Shown: positions 49,900-59,804, numbered from the stretch's first letter. The stretch: 64,000 nt of DNA from Neisseria cinerea (GCF_900475315.1 NZ_LS483369.1:1426001-1490000); one strand, 5' to 3'. The notes: generated by a model from the sequence alone, not told the origin. Program-made: numbers and translations.

Positions 49900-50101
49900 A
49901 ACAACAGGAAAACGCAGCCATTCCTAGGATTTTTATTAAAATCTTAAATAAAATCATACAATCATCACCAATAGACGAAAGGACGCCGTTCCCTTATAAT
50001 CAAACAAAAACAAAATATACAATATAAATCCAGCACAAAACGGGGCCGGTGATTCTTACCCGCAAGAATCGTTGATTTTCTCTATTACACGGATAATCAT
50101 C

Positions 50102-53100
50102 ATGCGCTTCACACACACCACCCCGTTTTATTCCGTATTGTCCACCCTCGGTCTTTTTGCCGTTTCCCCTGCTTACTCATCCATTGTCCGCAGCGATGTC
50201 GATTACCAATATTTTCGCGACTTTGCCGAAAATAAAGGTGCATTCTCCGTAGGTGCAAGCAATATTTCCATCCGAGACAAGCAAGGCAAAATATTAGGCA
50301 GGGTTCTCAACGGCATCCCCATGCCCGACTTCCGCGTCAGCAACCGCCAAACCGCCATCGCCACCCTGGTTCACCCCCAATACGTTAACAGCGTCAAACA
50401 CAACTCCGGCTACGGTTCCATACAATTCGGCAACGACACCCAAAATCCCGAAGAACAAGCCTATACCTACCGCCTCATATCACGAAACCCGCACCCTGGC
50501 TACGACTACCACCTTCCCCGCCTCAACAAACTGGTTACCGAAATCTCACCTGCCGCACTCAGCAGCGTACCCTTGCTTGGAAACGGCCAGCCAAAGACCA
50601 ATGCCTACCTTGATACCGACCGCTTCCCCTACTTTGTACGGCTCGGCTCGGGCACGCAACAAGTCCGTAAAGCAAACGGCACGCGCACACAAACCGCTCC
50701 GGCATACCAATACCTGACCGGCGGCACAGCGCTAAAAGTATTGGGTTCCCAAAACCACGGTTTACGCGTCGGCGGCAGCCTGACCGACCAACCCCTTAAC
50801 ACCTACGCAATCCCCGGAGACAGCGGTTCCCCCCTGTTCGCTTTCGACAAGTATGAAAACCGCTGGGTGCTTGCGGGCGTACTCGGCACCTACACCGGCT
50901 TCGACAACTTCTTCAACAACTACATCGTCACCCAACCCGAATTCATCCGTTCCACCATCCGCCAATACGAAACCCGGCTGGATGTCGGGCTGACCACCAA
51001 CGAACTCATATGGCGCGACAGCGGCAAGGGCCGCAGCACCCTGCAAGGGCTCAACGAACGCATCACCCTGCCCATTGCAAACCCTTCGCTTGCCCCACAA
51101 AACGACAGCAGGCACATGCCGTCTGAAGATGCCGGCAAAACGCTCATCCTATCCAGCAAGTTCGACAACAAAACACTGATACTGGCAGACAATATCAACC
51201 AAGGCGCAGGCGCATTGCAGTTCGACAGCAACTTCACCGTTGTCGGTAAAAACCGCACATGGCAAGGTGCAGGCGTTATCGTAGCCGACGGCAAACGCGT
51301 CTTCTGGCAAGTCAGCAACCCCAAAGGCGACCGGCTCTCCAAACTGGGCGCAGGCACGCTTATCGCCAACGGACAAGGCATCAACCAGGGCGACATCAGC
51401 ATCGGGGAAGGCACTGTCGTACTCGCCCAAAAAGCCGCTTCAGACGGCAGCAAACAAGCATTCAACCAAGTCGGCATCACCAGCGGCAGGGGCACGGCCG
51501 TCCTCGCCGACAGCCGGCAAATCAAACCCGAAAACCTCTATTTCGGCTTCAGGGGCGGACGGCTCGACCTCAACGGCAACAACCTTGCCTTTACCCATAT
51601 CCGCCATGCGGACGGCGGCGCGCAAATCGTCAACCACAACCCTGACCAAGCCGCGACACTGACGCTGACCGGCAACCCCGCCCTCAGTCCCGACCATGTC
51701 GAGTGGGTGAAATGGGGCAACCGTCCGCAAGGCAACGCGGCGGTTTACGAATACATCAACACGCACCGCAACCGTCGGACCGACTACTTCATACTCAAAC
51801 CCGGCGGCAACCCGCGCGAATTTTTCCCGTTAAATATGGAAAACTCAACAAGCTGGCAATTTGTCGGCAACAACAGGCAACAGGCCGCCAAACAAGTCGC
51901 CCAAGCCGAAAATGCCCGCCCCGACCTGATTACCTTCGGCGGATACTTGGGTGAGAACGCGCAAACGGGCAAAGCCGCACCGAGTTACAGCAAAACCAAT
52001 ATCGAATGGGTGCAATGGTCCAAACACCCCACACAAGCCCTTGCTCTATACGAATACGTCAACCCGCACAGTGGCAGGCGTACCGACTATTACCGCCTCA
52101 AAGAAGGCGGTAACCCCGGCGCCTACTTCCCATGGGATGCCTACAGCACCCAAGACTGGGAATTTCTCGGACATGACCGCGAAGCAGCCATAGAAAAAAC
52201 CCGCCATATCGCAAATGCCGCCGTATACGGACGGCCTGAATACCGTTACAACGGGGCACTCAACCTGCACTACCGTCCCAAACGCACCGACAGCACGCTG
52301 TTGCTCAACGGCGGCATGAACCTTAACGGTGAAGTCTTGATTGAGGGCGGCAATATGATTGTGTCAGGCAGACCCGTACCCCATGCCTACGACCACCAGG
52401 CCAAACGCGAACCCATTCTTGAAAACGAATGGACCGACGGTAGCTTCAAGGCTGCGCGTTTCACCCTCAGAAACCATGCCCGACTGACGGCAGGGCGCAA
52501 TACCGCGCATCTGGACGGCGACATAACCGCATACGATCTGTCCGGCATCGACCTCGGCTTTACCCAAGGCAAAACACCGGAATGCTACCGTTCCTACCAT
52601 AGCGGCAGCACCCACTGCACACCCAACGCCGTTTTAAAAGCCGAAAACTATCGTGCACTACCTACAACGCAAGTACGCGGCGACATTACCCTTAACGACC
52701 GTTCAGAGCTCCGCCTGGGCAAAGCACACCTGTACGGCAGCATCCGTGCCGGCAAAGACACCGCAGTCCGTATGGAAGCAGACAGCAACTGGACACTTTC
52801 CCAGTCCAGCCACACCGGCGCACTGACGCTTGACGGCGCACAAATCACCCTGAACCCCGATTTCGCCAACAATACACACAACAACCGCTTCAACACGCTG
52901 ACCGTCAACGGCACACTTGACGGATTCGGCACATTCCGATTCCTGACCGACATCGTCCGAAAACAAAACGACCTCCTCAAACTAGAAGGGAACAGCCGCG
53001 GCGCATTCCAAATCCACGTTAGAAACACCGGACAAGAACCTCAAACAACCGAATCGCTTGCACTTGTGAGCCTCAACCCGAAACACAGCCACCAAGCCCG

Positions 53101-54823
53101 ATTCACCCTACAAAACGGCTATGCCGATTTGGGTGCCTACCGCTACATCCTCCGCAAAAACAACAACGGATACAGCCTGTATAACCCGCTCAAAGAGGCC
53201 GAACTTCAAATTGAAGCCACGCGTGCGGAACATAAGCGCAACCAACGGGCATACGACAAATTACACGCCAAACTTACCCTCAAACAACAAGAAACCGAAC
53301 GGCTGCAGCATATCCACCAACAGGCTCAAACCAACCAAAACGGCAGTGAAGGCAGACTGGCCCAAATCAACCGGGAAATCAACCAACTGCAGCAAAACTT
53401 CAACCAGACCGCAGCCGAATACAACCGGACCAACCGCTCCCGTACGCTCAAACGGCGCTCAATCTACGGGCAATATATCCGGTTGCAAAATACCCTCCAC
53501 AGCCGCCAACAACAGGCAACCGACATCAGCAGACAGGCTCAAAATGACGCTGACGCGACTAGGCAGGCACTACAGGCCTGGCAGAACAGTCAAACCGAAC
53601 TTGCCCGCATCGACAGCCAAGTCCAATATCTGTCCACCCAATTGAAACAGACAGACCCGCTGACCAGCATTCTGACGCGTGCCCAAAACCTGTGTGCCGC
53701 ACAAGGATACAGTGCCGACATCTGCCGTCAGGTTGCCAAAGCCGCCAACACGAACGACCTGACACTCTTCGAAACCGAACTGGATACGTACATAGAACGT
53801 GTAGAAATGGCCGAATCCGAACTTGACAAAGCACAGCAAGGCGGCGATGCGCAAGCCGTCGAAACAGCCCGGCACGCCTACCTGAACGCACTCAACCGTC
53901 TGTCCCGACAAATCCACAGTTTGGAAACCGGCGTTGCCGACATCCGTATGCCGAACCAGGCCGAACTGATCAGCCGGTCGGCCAACACCGCCGTTTCCGA
54001 ACAGGCCGCCTACAATACCGGCCGGCAACAGGCGGGACGCCGCATCGACCGCCACCTTACCGATCCGCAACAGCAAAACATCTGGCTGGAAACCGGTACG
54101 CAACAAACCGACTACCATAGCGGCACACATCGTCCCTACCAACAGACTACCGACTATACACATATCGGCATCCAAACCGGCATCACCGACCGTCTCAGTG
54201 TCGGTACGATTTTGACCGATGAGCGTACAAACAACCGTTTTGATGAAGGCGTATCCGCCCAAAACCGCAGCAACGGCGCACATCTGTTCGTCAAAGGGGA
54301 AAACGGCGCACTCTTTGCCGCGGCAGATTTAGGCTACAGCAACAGCCGTACCCGATTTACCGATTATGACGGGGCTGCCGTCCGCCGCCACGCATGGGAT
54401 GCGGGCATCAACACCGGCATCAAAATCGATACCAGCATCAACCTCAGACCCTATGCCGGCATCCGTATAAACCGCAGCAACGGCAACCAGTACGTACTCG
54501 ACGGTGCAGAGATAAACAGCCCGGCGCAAATCCAAACCACATGGCATGCCGGCATCCGTCTCGATAAAACCGTCGAACTGGGTCAAGCCAAGCTGACCCC
54601 CGCCTTCAGCAGCGATTACTACCATACCCGCCAAAACAGTGGCTCCGCCCTCAGCGTCAACGACCGTACCTTACTGCAGCAAGCCGCCCACGGCACACTG
54701 CATACCCTGCAAATCGACGCCGGATACAAAGGCTGGAACGCCAAACTTCATGCCGCTTACGGCAAAGACAGCAACACCGCCCGCCACAAACAGGCAGGAA
54801 TCAAAATAGGCTACAACTGGTAA
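50102..54823 (+). CDS. mspA: MspA/AusI serine-protease autotransporter
   Basis: IgA1-protease-family (S6) type Va autotransporter, 1,573 residues from the ATG at 50102 (a TTG 30 bp upstream is in frame). Signal peptide to about SPAYS. Protease triad: His100 (NSVKHNSGY), Asp135 (YDYHLPRL), Ser241 (GDSGSPLF). A beta-helical passenger follows (FGFRGGRLDLNGNNLAFTHI), with two related about 66-residue inserts (533-600 and 634-700). Then an Arg/Gln-rich coiled-coil linker (1050-1270), and a 12-strand barrel ending AGIKIGYNW. Intact, with no frameshift seen. Of the family members App, MspA and IgA protease, the gloB-mspA-mgtE context and sequence favour MspA. Role in meningococci: surface or secreted protease with adhesive properties. 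Confidence 0.93.
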   Translation: MRFTHTTPFYSVLSTLGLFAVSPAYSSIVRSDVDYQYFRDFAENKGAFSVGASNISIRDKQGKILGRVLNGIPMPDFRVSNRQTAIATLVHPQYVNSVKHNSGYGSIQFGNDTQNPEEQAYTYRLISRNPHPGYDYHLPRLNKLVTEISPAALSSVPLLGNGQPKTNAYLDTDRFPYFVRLGSGTQQVRKANGTRTQTAPAYQYLTGGTALKVLGSQNHGLRVGGSLTDQPLNTYAIPGDSGSPLFAFDKYENRWVLAGVLGTYTGFDNFFNNYIVTQPEFIRSTIRQYETRLDVGLTTNELIWRDSGKGRSTLQGLNERITLPIANPSLAPQNDSRHMPSEDAGKTLILSSKFDNKTLILADNINQGAGALQFDSNFTVVGKNRTWQGAGVIVADGKRVFWQVSNPKGDRLSKLGAGTLIANGQGINQGDISIGEGTVVLAQKAASDGSKQAFNQVGITSGRGTAVLADSRQIKPENLYFGFRGGRLDLNGNNLAFTHIRHADGGAQIVNHNPDQAATLTLTGNPALSPDHVEWVKWGNRPQGNAAVYEYINTHRNRRTDYFILKPGGNPREFFPLNMENSTSWQFVGNNRQQAAKQVAQAENARPDLITFGGYLGENAQTGKAAPSYSKTNIEWVQWSKHPTQALALYEYVNPHSGRRTDYYRLKEGGNPGAYFPWDAYSTQDWEFLGHDREAAIEKTRHIANAAVYGRPEYRYNGALNLHYRPKRTDSTLLLNGGMNLNGEVLIEGGNMIVSGRPVPHAYDHQAKREPILENEWTDGSFKAARFTLRNHARLTAGRNTAHLDGDITAYDLSGIDLGFTQGKTPECYRSYHSGSTHCTPNAVLKAENYRALPTTQVRGDITLNDRSELRLGKAHLYGSIRAGKDTAVRMEADSNWTLSQSSHTGALTLDGAQITLNPDFANNTHNNRFNTLTVNGTLDGFGTFRFLTDIVRKQNDLLKLEGNSRGAFQIHVRNTGQEPQTTESLALVSLNPKHSHQARFTLQNGYADLGAYRYILRKNNNGYSLYNPLKEAELQIEATRAEHKRNQRAYDKLHAKLTLKQQETERLQHIHQQAQTNQNGSEGRLAQINREINQLQQNFNQTAAEYNRTNRSRTLKRRSIYGQYIRLQNTLHSRQQQATDISRQAQNDADATRQALQAWQNSQTELARIDSQVQYLSTQLKQTDPLTSILTRAQNLCAAQGYSADICRQVAKAANTNDLTLFETELDTYIERVEMAESELDKAQQGGDAQAVETARHAYLNALNRLSRQIHSLETGVADIRMPNQAELISRSANTAVSEQAAYNTGRQQAGRRIDRHLTDPQQQNIWLETGTQQTDYHSGTHRPYQQTTDYTHIGIQTGITDRLSVGTILTDERTNNRFDEGVSAQNRSNGAHLFVKGENGALFAAADLGYSNSRTRFTDYDGAAVRRHAWDAGINTGIKIDTSINLRPYAGIRINRSNGNQYVLDGAEINSPAQIQTTWHAGIRLDKTVELGQAKLTPAFSSDYYHTRQNSGSALSVNDRTLLQQAAHGTLHTLQIDAGYKGWNAKLHAAYGKDSNTARHKQAGIKIGYNW

Positions 54824-54834
54824 CAAGCCGGTGA

Positions 54835-54871
54835 AAATGCCGTCTGAAACTCCGCGTTTCAGACGGCATTT
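54835..54871 (+). terminator. mspA terminator
   Basis: AAATGCCGTCTGAAAC pairs with GTTTCAGACGGCATTT around TCCGC. Confidence 0.8.
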
Positions 54872-54957
54872 ACGTTAAAAATAGCAAGCCGTTTCCGACA
54901 AAAGAGAGTAAAATAGCGGCGTTTCCGACTCTGTGCCTGCCCTGTCAGGCTTTTATC

Positions 54958-55014
54958 ATGGATCTTCCCAGTCCGTTTTTACCAAACGCACCCCGCACTT
55001 CCAACCGACAATAA
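54958..55014 (+). CDS. Proline-rich leader ORF upstream of mgtE
   Basis: An 18-codon frame, MDLPSPFLPNAPRTSNRQ, with prolines at 4, 6, 9 and 12, ending 45 bp before mgtE. A weak AGG lies eight bases before the ATG. By analogy with the proline-rich MgtL leader of enterobacterial mgtA, it could sense Mg2+ or proline status by ribosome stalling. Translation is unproven. Confidence 0.35.
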   Translation: MDLPSPFLPNAPRTSNRQ

Positions 55015-55025
55015 CCATCCCGCCG

Positions 55026-55059
55026 AAATGCCTCCCCGCGCACGGCGGGCGGAGCATTT
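55026..55059 (+). promoter_or_regulatory. Hairpin covering the mgtE ribosome-binding site
   Basis: AAATGC (55026-55031) pairs with GCATTT (55054-55059). TCC pairs with GGA (33-35/51-53) and CCGC with GCGG (36-39/45-48), with two small bulges. The mgtE Shine-Dalgarno GGAG (55051-55054) is inside the stem and the start codon begins at 55060. Confidence 0.6.
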
Positions 55060-56514
55060 ATGAGCATCGAACAAACCCCTCCGAACTTTGAAAACAACGG
55101 TATCGAAAACGACGTAGAGCGCGTTTCCGCCGATTTCGACCGTATCCACGCACTGTGCGAAATCCTCTCGCCAGCCTTCCCGCAAATTGAGGAAGGTGTG
55201 CCGATTGAGGATGAGGCGTTGCGCGACAAATTCACCGAACTGACCGTCCTTCTGAACGAATTGCACCCGGCCGACGTGGCGGCGGTATTGGAATCGCTGC
55301 CGCCGCGCGAACGTAATATTGTCTGGATTTTGGTCAAACCGGAAGACGACGGCGAAGTCTTGCTGGAAGTGTCCGATGCAGTCCGCGAAACACTGATCGA
55401 GTCGATGGACAAAGACGAGCTGTTGGCAGCGGTCGACGACTTGGATGCGGACGAATTGGCGGAGCTGGCAGACGACCTGCCACACCAAGTGGTTTACGAA
55501 GCGCTGCAAACGCGCGATGAAGAAGAGCGTGCGCAAGTCAAAGCGGCAATGTCTTATGAAGACCATCAGGTTGGCGCGATTATGGACTTCGAACTGGTCA
55601 GCATCCGTGCCGATGTAACCTGCGAAGTGGTACTGCGTTACCTGCGCCGTTTCGACAGCCTGCCCGACCACACGGATAAAATCTTCGTGGTTGATGAAAA
55701 CGATGTTTTACAGGGCGTACTGCCCATACGCAAACTCCTAGTCGCCGATCCCGAAGACTTGGTAGAAACCGTAATGGCAAGGGATATCGTACGTTTCCGT
55801 GCCGAAGACGATGTGGAAGAGGCCGCGCAGGCATTTGAACGCTACGACTTGGTAACCGCGCCCGTCATCGATGAAAACAAAAAACTCATCGGCAGGGTAA
55901 CCATCGACGAAATGGTCGACGTCATCCGAGAAGAATCAGAAGCAGATATCCTGAACATGGCGGGTTTGCAGGAAGAAGAAGATTTGTTCGCACCCGTGTG
56001 GGATTCGGTGAAAAACCGCTGGATGTGGCTTGCCGTCAACCTCTGTACCGCCTTCCTTGCCAGCCGCGTCATCGGCGCATTCGAAGGCAGTATCGAAAAA
56101 ATCGTCGCTCTCGCCGCACTGATGCCCATCGTCGCCGGCATAGGCGGCAACTCCGGCAACCAAACCATCACCATGATTGTCCGCGCGATGGCGATGGGGC
56201 AGTTGACGGGAATGCAGGCGGGGCGCTTGTTGAAAAAAGAAGTCGGCGTCGCCTTGGTCAACGGCATTATCTGGGGAACCGTCATGGGCGCGGTTTCATG
56301 GCTGCTCTACGGCAGCCTCGGCATCGGCTTGGTCATGGTTGCCGCGATGACGCTCAACCTCCTGCTGGCGGCAACGGTTGGCGTACTGATTCCCGTCATT
56401 ATGGATAAGTTCGGACGCGATCCCGCACTGGGCAGTTCGGTACTGATTACCGCCGTTACCGACTCCGGCGGCTTCCTGATTTTCTTGGGTCTCGCAACCC
56501 TGTTCCTACTTTAA
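55060..56514 (+). CDS. mgtE: MgtE-family magnesium transporter
   Basis: 484 residues: N-terminal superhelical domain (ELHPADVAAVLESLPPRERN), paired CBS domains (VSIRADVTCEVVLRYLRR; VMARDIVRFRAEDDVEEAAQ), and five membrane helices with the signature PIVAGIGGNSGNQTITMIVR that lines the Mg2+ pore. The N and CBS domains close the channel when Mg2+ is high. Expression may be governed by the leader ORF and hairpin just upstream. Confidence 0.94.
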   Translation: MSIEQTPPNFENNGIENDVERVSADFDRIHALCEILSPAFPQIEEGVPIEDEALRDKFTELTVLLNELHPADVAAVLESLPPRERNIVWILVKPEDDGEVLLEVSDAVRETLIESMDKDELLAAVDDLDADELAELADDLPHQVVYEALQTRDEEERAQVKAAMSYEDHQVGAIMDFELVSIRADVTCEVVLRYLRRFDSLPDHTDKIFVVDENDVLQGVLPIRKLLVADPEDLVETVMARDIVRFRAEDDVEEAAQAFERYDLVTAPVIDENKKLIGRVTIDEMVDVIREESEADILNMAGLQEEEDLFAPVWDSVKNRWMWLAVNLCTAFLASRVIGAFEGSIEKIVALAALMPIVAGIGGNSGNQTITMIVRAMAMGQLTGMQAGRLLKKEVGVALVNGIIWGTVMGAVSWLLYGSLGIGLVMVAAMTLNLLLAATVGVLIPVIMDKFGRDPALGSSVLITAVTDSGGFLIFLGLATLFLL

Positions 56515-56533
56515 ATGCCGTCTGAAACACATG

Positions 56534-56578
56534 AAAATGCCGTCTGAAACACCCTGTGGGGATTTTCAGACGGCATTT
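56534..56578. terminator. Uptake-sequence hairpin between mgtE and hslO
   Basis: AAAATGCCGTCTGAAA pairs with TTTTCAGACGGCATTT. A third uptake sequence (56516) lies just upstream. Serves both convergent genes. Confidence 0.75.
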
Positions 56579-56606
56579 CACTATTTATCTTTGTTGTTAC
56601 ACAAGA

Positions 56607-57512
56607 TTATTGGACGGTATGTCGGGACTGCTCTCGGGCAACGCCGACCACATCCGCACCAAACAGCGCATTGACATCGGTTTCGTCAAACACATATTTG
56701 CTGTGGCAGAAGTCGCAATCAATCTCGATGCTGCCTTGTTCCGCCACCACGCTGCCGACTTCTTCCCCGCCCAGCATCAACAGCATATCGCTGACCTTGC
56801 CCCGAGAACAGGTACATGAAAATTCAAACGTTTCCGGCTCGAATACGCGCGGCGGTGTTTCGTGGAACAGGCGGTACAAAACATGTTGCGCATCCAATTC
56901 TGCCAGCTCGCCCGCCGTCAGTGTGCGCGCCAGCGTACTAACGTGTTCCCATGCCTCTTCATCCAACACCTCTTCAGGCAGACGCTGCACCAGCAGACCG
57001 CCCACCGCTTCGTCGCTTGCAGACAGGACGATGTGCGTATCAAGCTGTTCGGAACGTTTCATATAGTTCACCAACATTTGCGCGATACCGTCGCCTTCCA
57101 AAGGCACTACACCCTGCCAAGGTTCGCCGTCTTTGGGCTGCAGCGTCAGCACGAATACGCCGCCCTCGCCCAAAAGGTCGGCCAAACTTTCATCTTCACC
57201 GATTTCTGCCGCCTCGTCCCACCGCGCGGTTGCACGGACGGTACGGTCAGAAGTCGCTTCCGCAACCAACATTTTCAGCCGCCCCTGCCCCTGAACCTGC
57301 ACAATCAGCGCACCTTCGTTTTTTAAGTTGCCCGACAGCAACACACCCGCCGCCAACAACTCGCCCAAAGCACGACGGATGGCGGAAGGATAGTTTTTCT
57401 GCTTCACGATGTGCCGCCATACGTTTTCCAAGCGGACATGCAGCCCGCGTACGGGCATATCGTCAAAAATAAAACGGGTACGTACATCGGCATGGCGGAT
57501 ATTTTGATTCAT
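56607..57512 (-). CDS. hslO: Redox-activated chaperone Hsp33
   Basis: 301-residue cytosolic holdase switched on by oxidation. The zinc redox switch has all four cysteines in the conserved pattern C-x-C…C-x-x-C (FSCTCSRG and DCDFCHSKY) at the C-terminus. N-terminal MNQNIRHADVRTRFIFDDMP and VQGQGRLKMLVAEATSDRTV are typical. The ATG at 57512 is preferred to one 66 bp upstream. Confidence 0.95.
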   Translation of the reverse strand: MNQNIRHADVRTRFIFDDMPVRGLHVRLENVWRHIVKQKNYPSAIRRALGELLAAGVLLSGNLKNEGALIVQVQGQGRLKMLVAEATSDRTVRATARWDEAAEIGEDESLADLLGEGGVFVLTLQPKDGEPWQGVVPLEGDGIAQMLVNYMKRSEQLDTHIVLSASDEAVGGLLVQRLPEEVLDEEAWEHVSTLARTLTAGELAELDAQHVLYRLFHETPPRVFEPETFEFSCTCSRGKVSDMLLMLGGEEVGSVVAEQGSIEIDCDFCHSKYVFDETDVNALFGADVVGVAREQSRHTVQ

Positions 57513-57756
57513 TATTCTCTCTGATTGATTGTTCGGATGGCGGATATATGGTTGCGGTCTGCCCGAAAACAAGGTCATGCATAGAATATGCCCGTTTAAA
57601 TATCCGATAAAACAAATAAAATCAAAAGATTAACTCAATCTAACAAGCAGTTTTTGCCAAACCGGTGTTTTTTTATATACAATCAACAAGATATTTTTAA
57701 TTGATACAGCATAACATCGCATGGCGGCATGAGGCCTCCTGCGCGGAAACACCGAT

Positions 57757-58338
57757 ATGGATTCTTTTCTCAAGCCGGTCATTCTGGCGGTATTGTGGCT
57801 GGTATTTGCCGCCCGTCCCGCCTTTGCCGACGAGTTGACCAACCTGCTCAGCAACCGCGAGCAAATTCTCAAACAGTTTGCCGAAAACGGACAATACACC
57901 CAAACCGCCCGCACTAATAATGACCGTACTTCAGGTTCCGCCGACGAGCTTATCGGCAATGCGATGGGACTCTTGGGCGTCGCCTACCGCTACGGCGGTA
58001 CGTCGGCCTCCACCGGATTCGACTGCAGCGGCTTCATGCAGCACATCTTCAAACGCGCGATGGGCATCAACCTGCCGCGTACGTCGGAAGAACAGGCGCG
58101 GATGGGCTCTTCCGTTTCCCGAAGCGACCTGCAGCCCGGCGATATGGTCTTCTTCCGCACGCTCGGCGGCGGCCGGATTTCACATGTCGGACTCTATATC
58201 GGCAACGACCGCTTCATCCATGCACCGCGCACGGGAAAAAATATCGAAATCACCAGCCTGAGCCACAAATATTGGAGCAGTAAATATGCGTTCGCCCGTC
58301 GGGTTAAGAAAAACGATTCATCCCGCTTTCTAAACTGA
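57757..58338 (+). CDS. Secreted NlpC/P60 peptidoglycan hydrolase
   Basis: 193-residue periplasmic cysteine peptidase with signal peptide (VLWLVFAARPAFA|DEL). Catalytic Cys90 (GFDCSGFMQ), His143 (ISHVGLYIG) and third residue His155 (IHAP) form the NlpC/P60 triad. Likely cuts stem-peptide bonds in the wall. No lipobox Cys, so soluble. Start at 57757 is an ATG after GCGCGGAAACACC. Confidence 0.9.
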   Translation: MDSFLKPVILAVLWLVFAARPAFADELTNLLSNREQILKQFAENGQYTQTARTNNDRTSGSADELIGNAMGLLGVAYRYGGTSASTGFDCSGFMQHIFKRAMGINLPRTSEEQARMGSSVSRSDLQPGDMVFFRTLGGGRISHVGLYIGNDRFIHAPRTGKNIEITSLSHKYWSSKYAFARRVKKNDSSRFLN

Positions 58339-58356
58339 TTTCCCAAGGAATACGCA

Positions 58357-58575
58357 ATGAGTATGCCCGAAATGCCCAAATGGTACGATGACGACGGACA
58401 GATCGTATCCTGTACCGAAAAAGTCAAAGTAATGGCCGAAAACATGACCGAACTGTACCAGACGGCACAGGATGCGTTTGAAGACGCGTTGCTGATGGGC
58501 TGCAGCGAACAGCAGTTGCGCGATTATCTGCACACGCTGATTGCCGGCTTGGACAACCCCTACCGCAAAGCCTGA
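58357..58575 (+). CDS. Small conserved hypothetical protein
   Basis: 72 residues, acidic and probably helical (MSMPEMPKWYDDDGQIVSCT, ending LIAGLDNPYRKA). AAGGAATACGCA precedes the ATG. It starts 18 bp after the NlpC/P60 gene, so probably in the same message. Not recognised. Confidence 0.65.
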   Translation: MSMPEMPKWYDDDGQIVSCTEKVKVMAENMTELYQTAQDAFEDALLMGCSEQQLRDYLHTLIAGLDNPYRKA

Positions 58576-58712
58576 ACAGGGTACATGTCATGTGGCACGG
58601 TTTATCCGTGCCGTTTTCCGTTTGCGTCCCGGCTTTTCAGACAGCATGAATAACGTTATGATTAAACAGTTAACAAAATAAATCATTCCACGCCGGCATC
58701 CGGACACCCGCT

Positions 58713-59060
58713 ATGAACATCATCCGCGCACTACTCATCATCCTCGGCTGCCTCTCTGTCGGCGAAACTGCCGTTTACCTCAGCGGCATCAAGCTGCCCG
58801 GCAGCATTATCGGCATGGGCGTACTGTTCCTCATGCTTCAGGCAGGATGGGTCAAACCTTCATGGTTGCAAGAGTTGACCGACGCGCTGATGTCAAACCT
58901 GACGCTGTTCCTCGTGCCGCCCTGCGTTGCCGTCATCAGCTACCTTGACCTCATCACCGACGACTGGTTCCCTATACTGACTGCTACCGCCGCTAGCACG
59001 CTGTGCGTCCTAATCGTTACCGGCAAAGTCCACCAGTGGATACGGGGTATTATCCGATGA
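58713..59060 (+). CDS. lrgA: LrgA/CidA holin-like membrane protein
   Basis: 115 residues with four helices (IIRALLIILGCLSVGETAVY, GSIIGMGVLFLMLQ, LTLFLVPPCVAVISYLDL, ATAASTLCVLIVTG). KLPGSIIGMGVLFL is the family signature. The pair is linked to holin-like murein hydrolase control or to export of pyruvate/glycolate-type metabolites; the role in Neisseria is unknown. ATGA overlap with lrgB. Confidence 0.88.
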   Translation: MNIIRALLIILGCLSVGETAVYLSGIKLPGSIIGMGVLFLMLQAGWVKPSWLQELTDALMSNLTLFLVPPCVAVISYLDLITDDWFPILTATAASTLCVLIVTGKVHQWIRGIIR

Positions 59061-59749
59061 ACGAAATCCTCAGACAGCCGAGCATCCTGCTTTTCCTCAC
59101 GCTTGCCGCGTACGCGCTCGCCATCATCATTAGGAAGCGGACGGGCAACATACTCTTCAACCCCGTCCTAATCAGCACGGTTGCGCTGATTGCCTACCTG
59201 AAAATCCTCAACATTGATTACGCGGTGTATCACAACGCCGCACAATTCATTGATTTCTGGCTTAAACCCGCCGTTGTCGTACTTGCCGTCCCGCTCTACC
59301 AAAACCGCCGAAAAATCTTCAACCAATGGCTGCCCGTCATCGTTTCGCAACTTGCAGGCAGCATTACGGGCATCGTTACGGGAATGTATTTTGCCAAATG
59401 GCTGGGAGCGGGGCGCGATGTCGTTCTCTCCCTTGCCTCCAAATCCGTGACAAACCCCATTGCCATCGAAATTACCCGTTCCATCGGCGGCATTCCCGCC
59501 ATTACCGCCGCCACCGTCATCATCGCCGGCCTCGTCGGGCAGATTGCCGGTTACAAAATGTTGAAAAACACGGTCGTTATGCCCTCGTCTGTCGGAATGT
59601 CGCTCGGCACGGCTTCGCACGCGATGGGCATTGCCGCCTCGCTCGAACGCAGCCGGCGTATGGCGGCATACGCTGGACTGGGGCTGACGCTCAACGGCGT
59701 ACTGACCGCACTCATCGCTCCGTTAATCATACCCGTTTTAGAATTTTGA
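59057..59749 (+). CDS. lrgB: LrgB/CidB family membrane protein
   Basis: 230 residues, six or more helices: PAVVVLAVPLYQNRRKIFNQ, SLASKSVTNPIAIEI and the SLGTASHAMGIAASLERSRR signature. Translationally coupled to lrgA by ATGA; an upstream in-frame ATG would lie inside lrgA and is rejected. Confidence 0.9.
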   Translation: MNEILRQPSILLFLTLAAYALAIIIRKRTGNILFNPVLISTVALIAYLKILNIDYAVYHNAAQFIDFWLKPAVVVLAVPLYQNRRKIFNQWLPVIVSQLAGSITGIVTGMYFAKWLGAGRDVVLSLASKSVTNPIAIEITRSIGGIPAITAATVIIAGLVGQIAGYKMLKNTVVMPSSVGMSLGTASHAMGIAASLERSRRMAAYAGLGLTLNGVLTALIAPLIIPVLEF

Positions 59750-59754
59750 ACCCG

Positions 59755-59788
59755 TTTCAGACGGCATACCGGGATATGCCGTCTGAAA
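59755..59788 (+). terminator. Inverted uptake-sequence hairpin between lrgB and clcA
   Basis: TTTCAGACGGCATA faces TATGCCGTCTGAAA around CCGGGA, a 14-bp perfect stem. Confidence 0.65.
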
Positions 59789-59804
59789 TGTCGGAATACA
59801 CGTC

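Noticed and set aside
50366..50385. Possible phase-variable poly-C tract in mspA
   Set aside because: Longest C run here is five or six, within an intact frame; mspA homologues have been reported as phase variable but no long tract is present.
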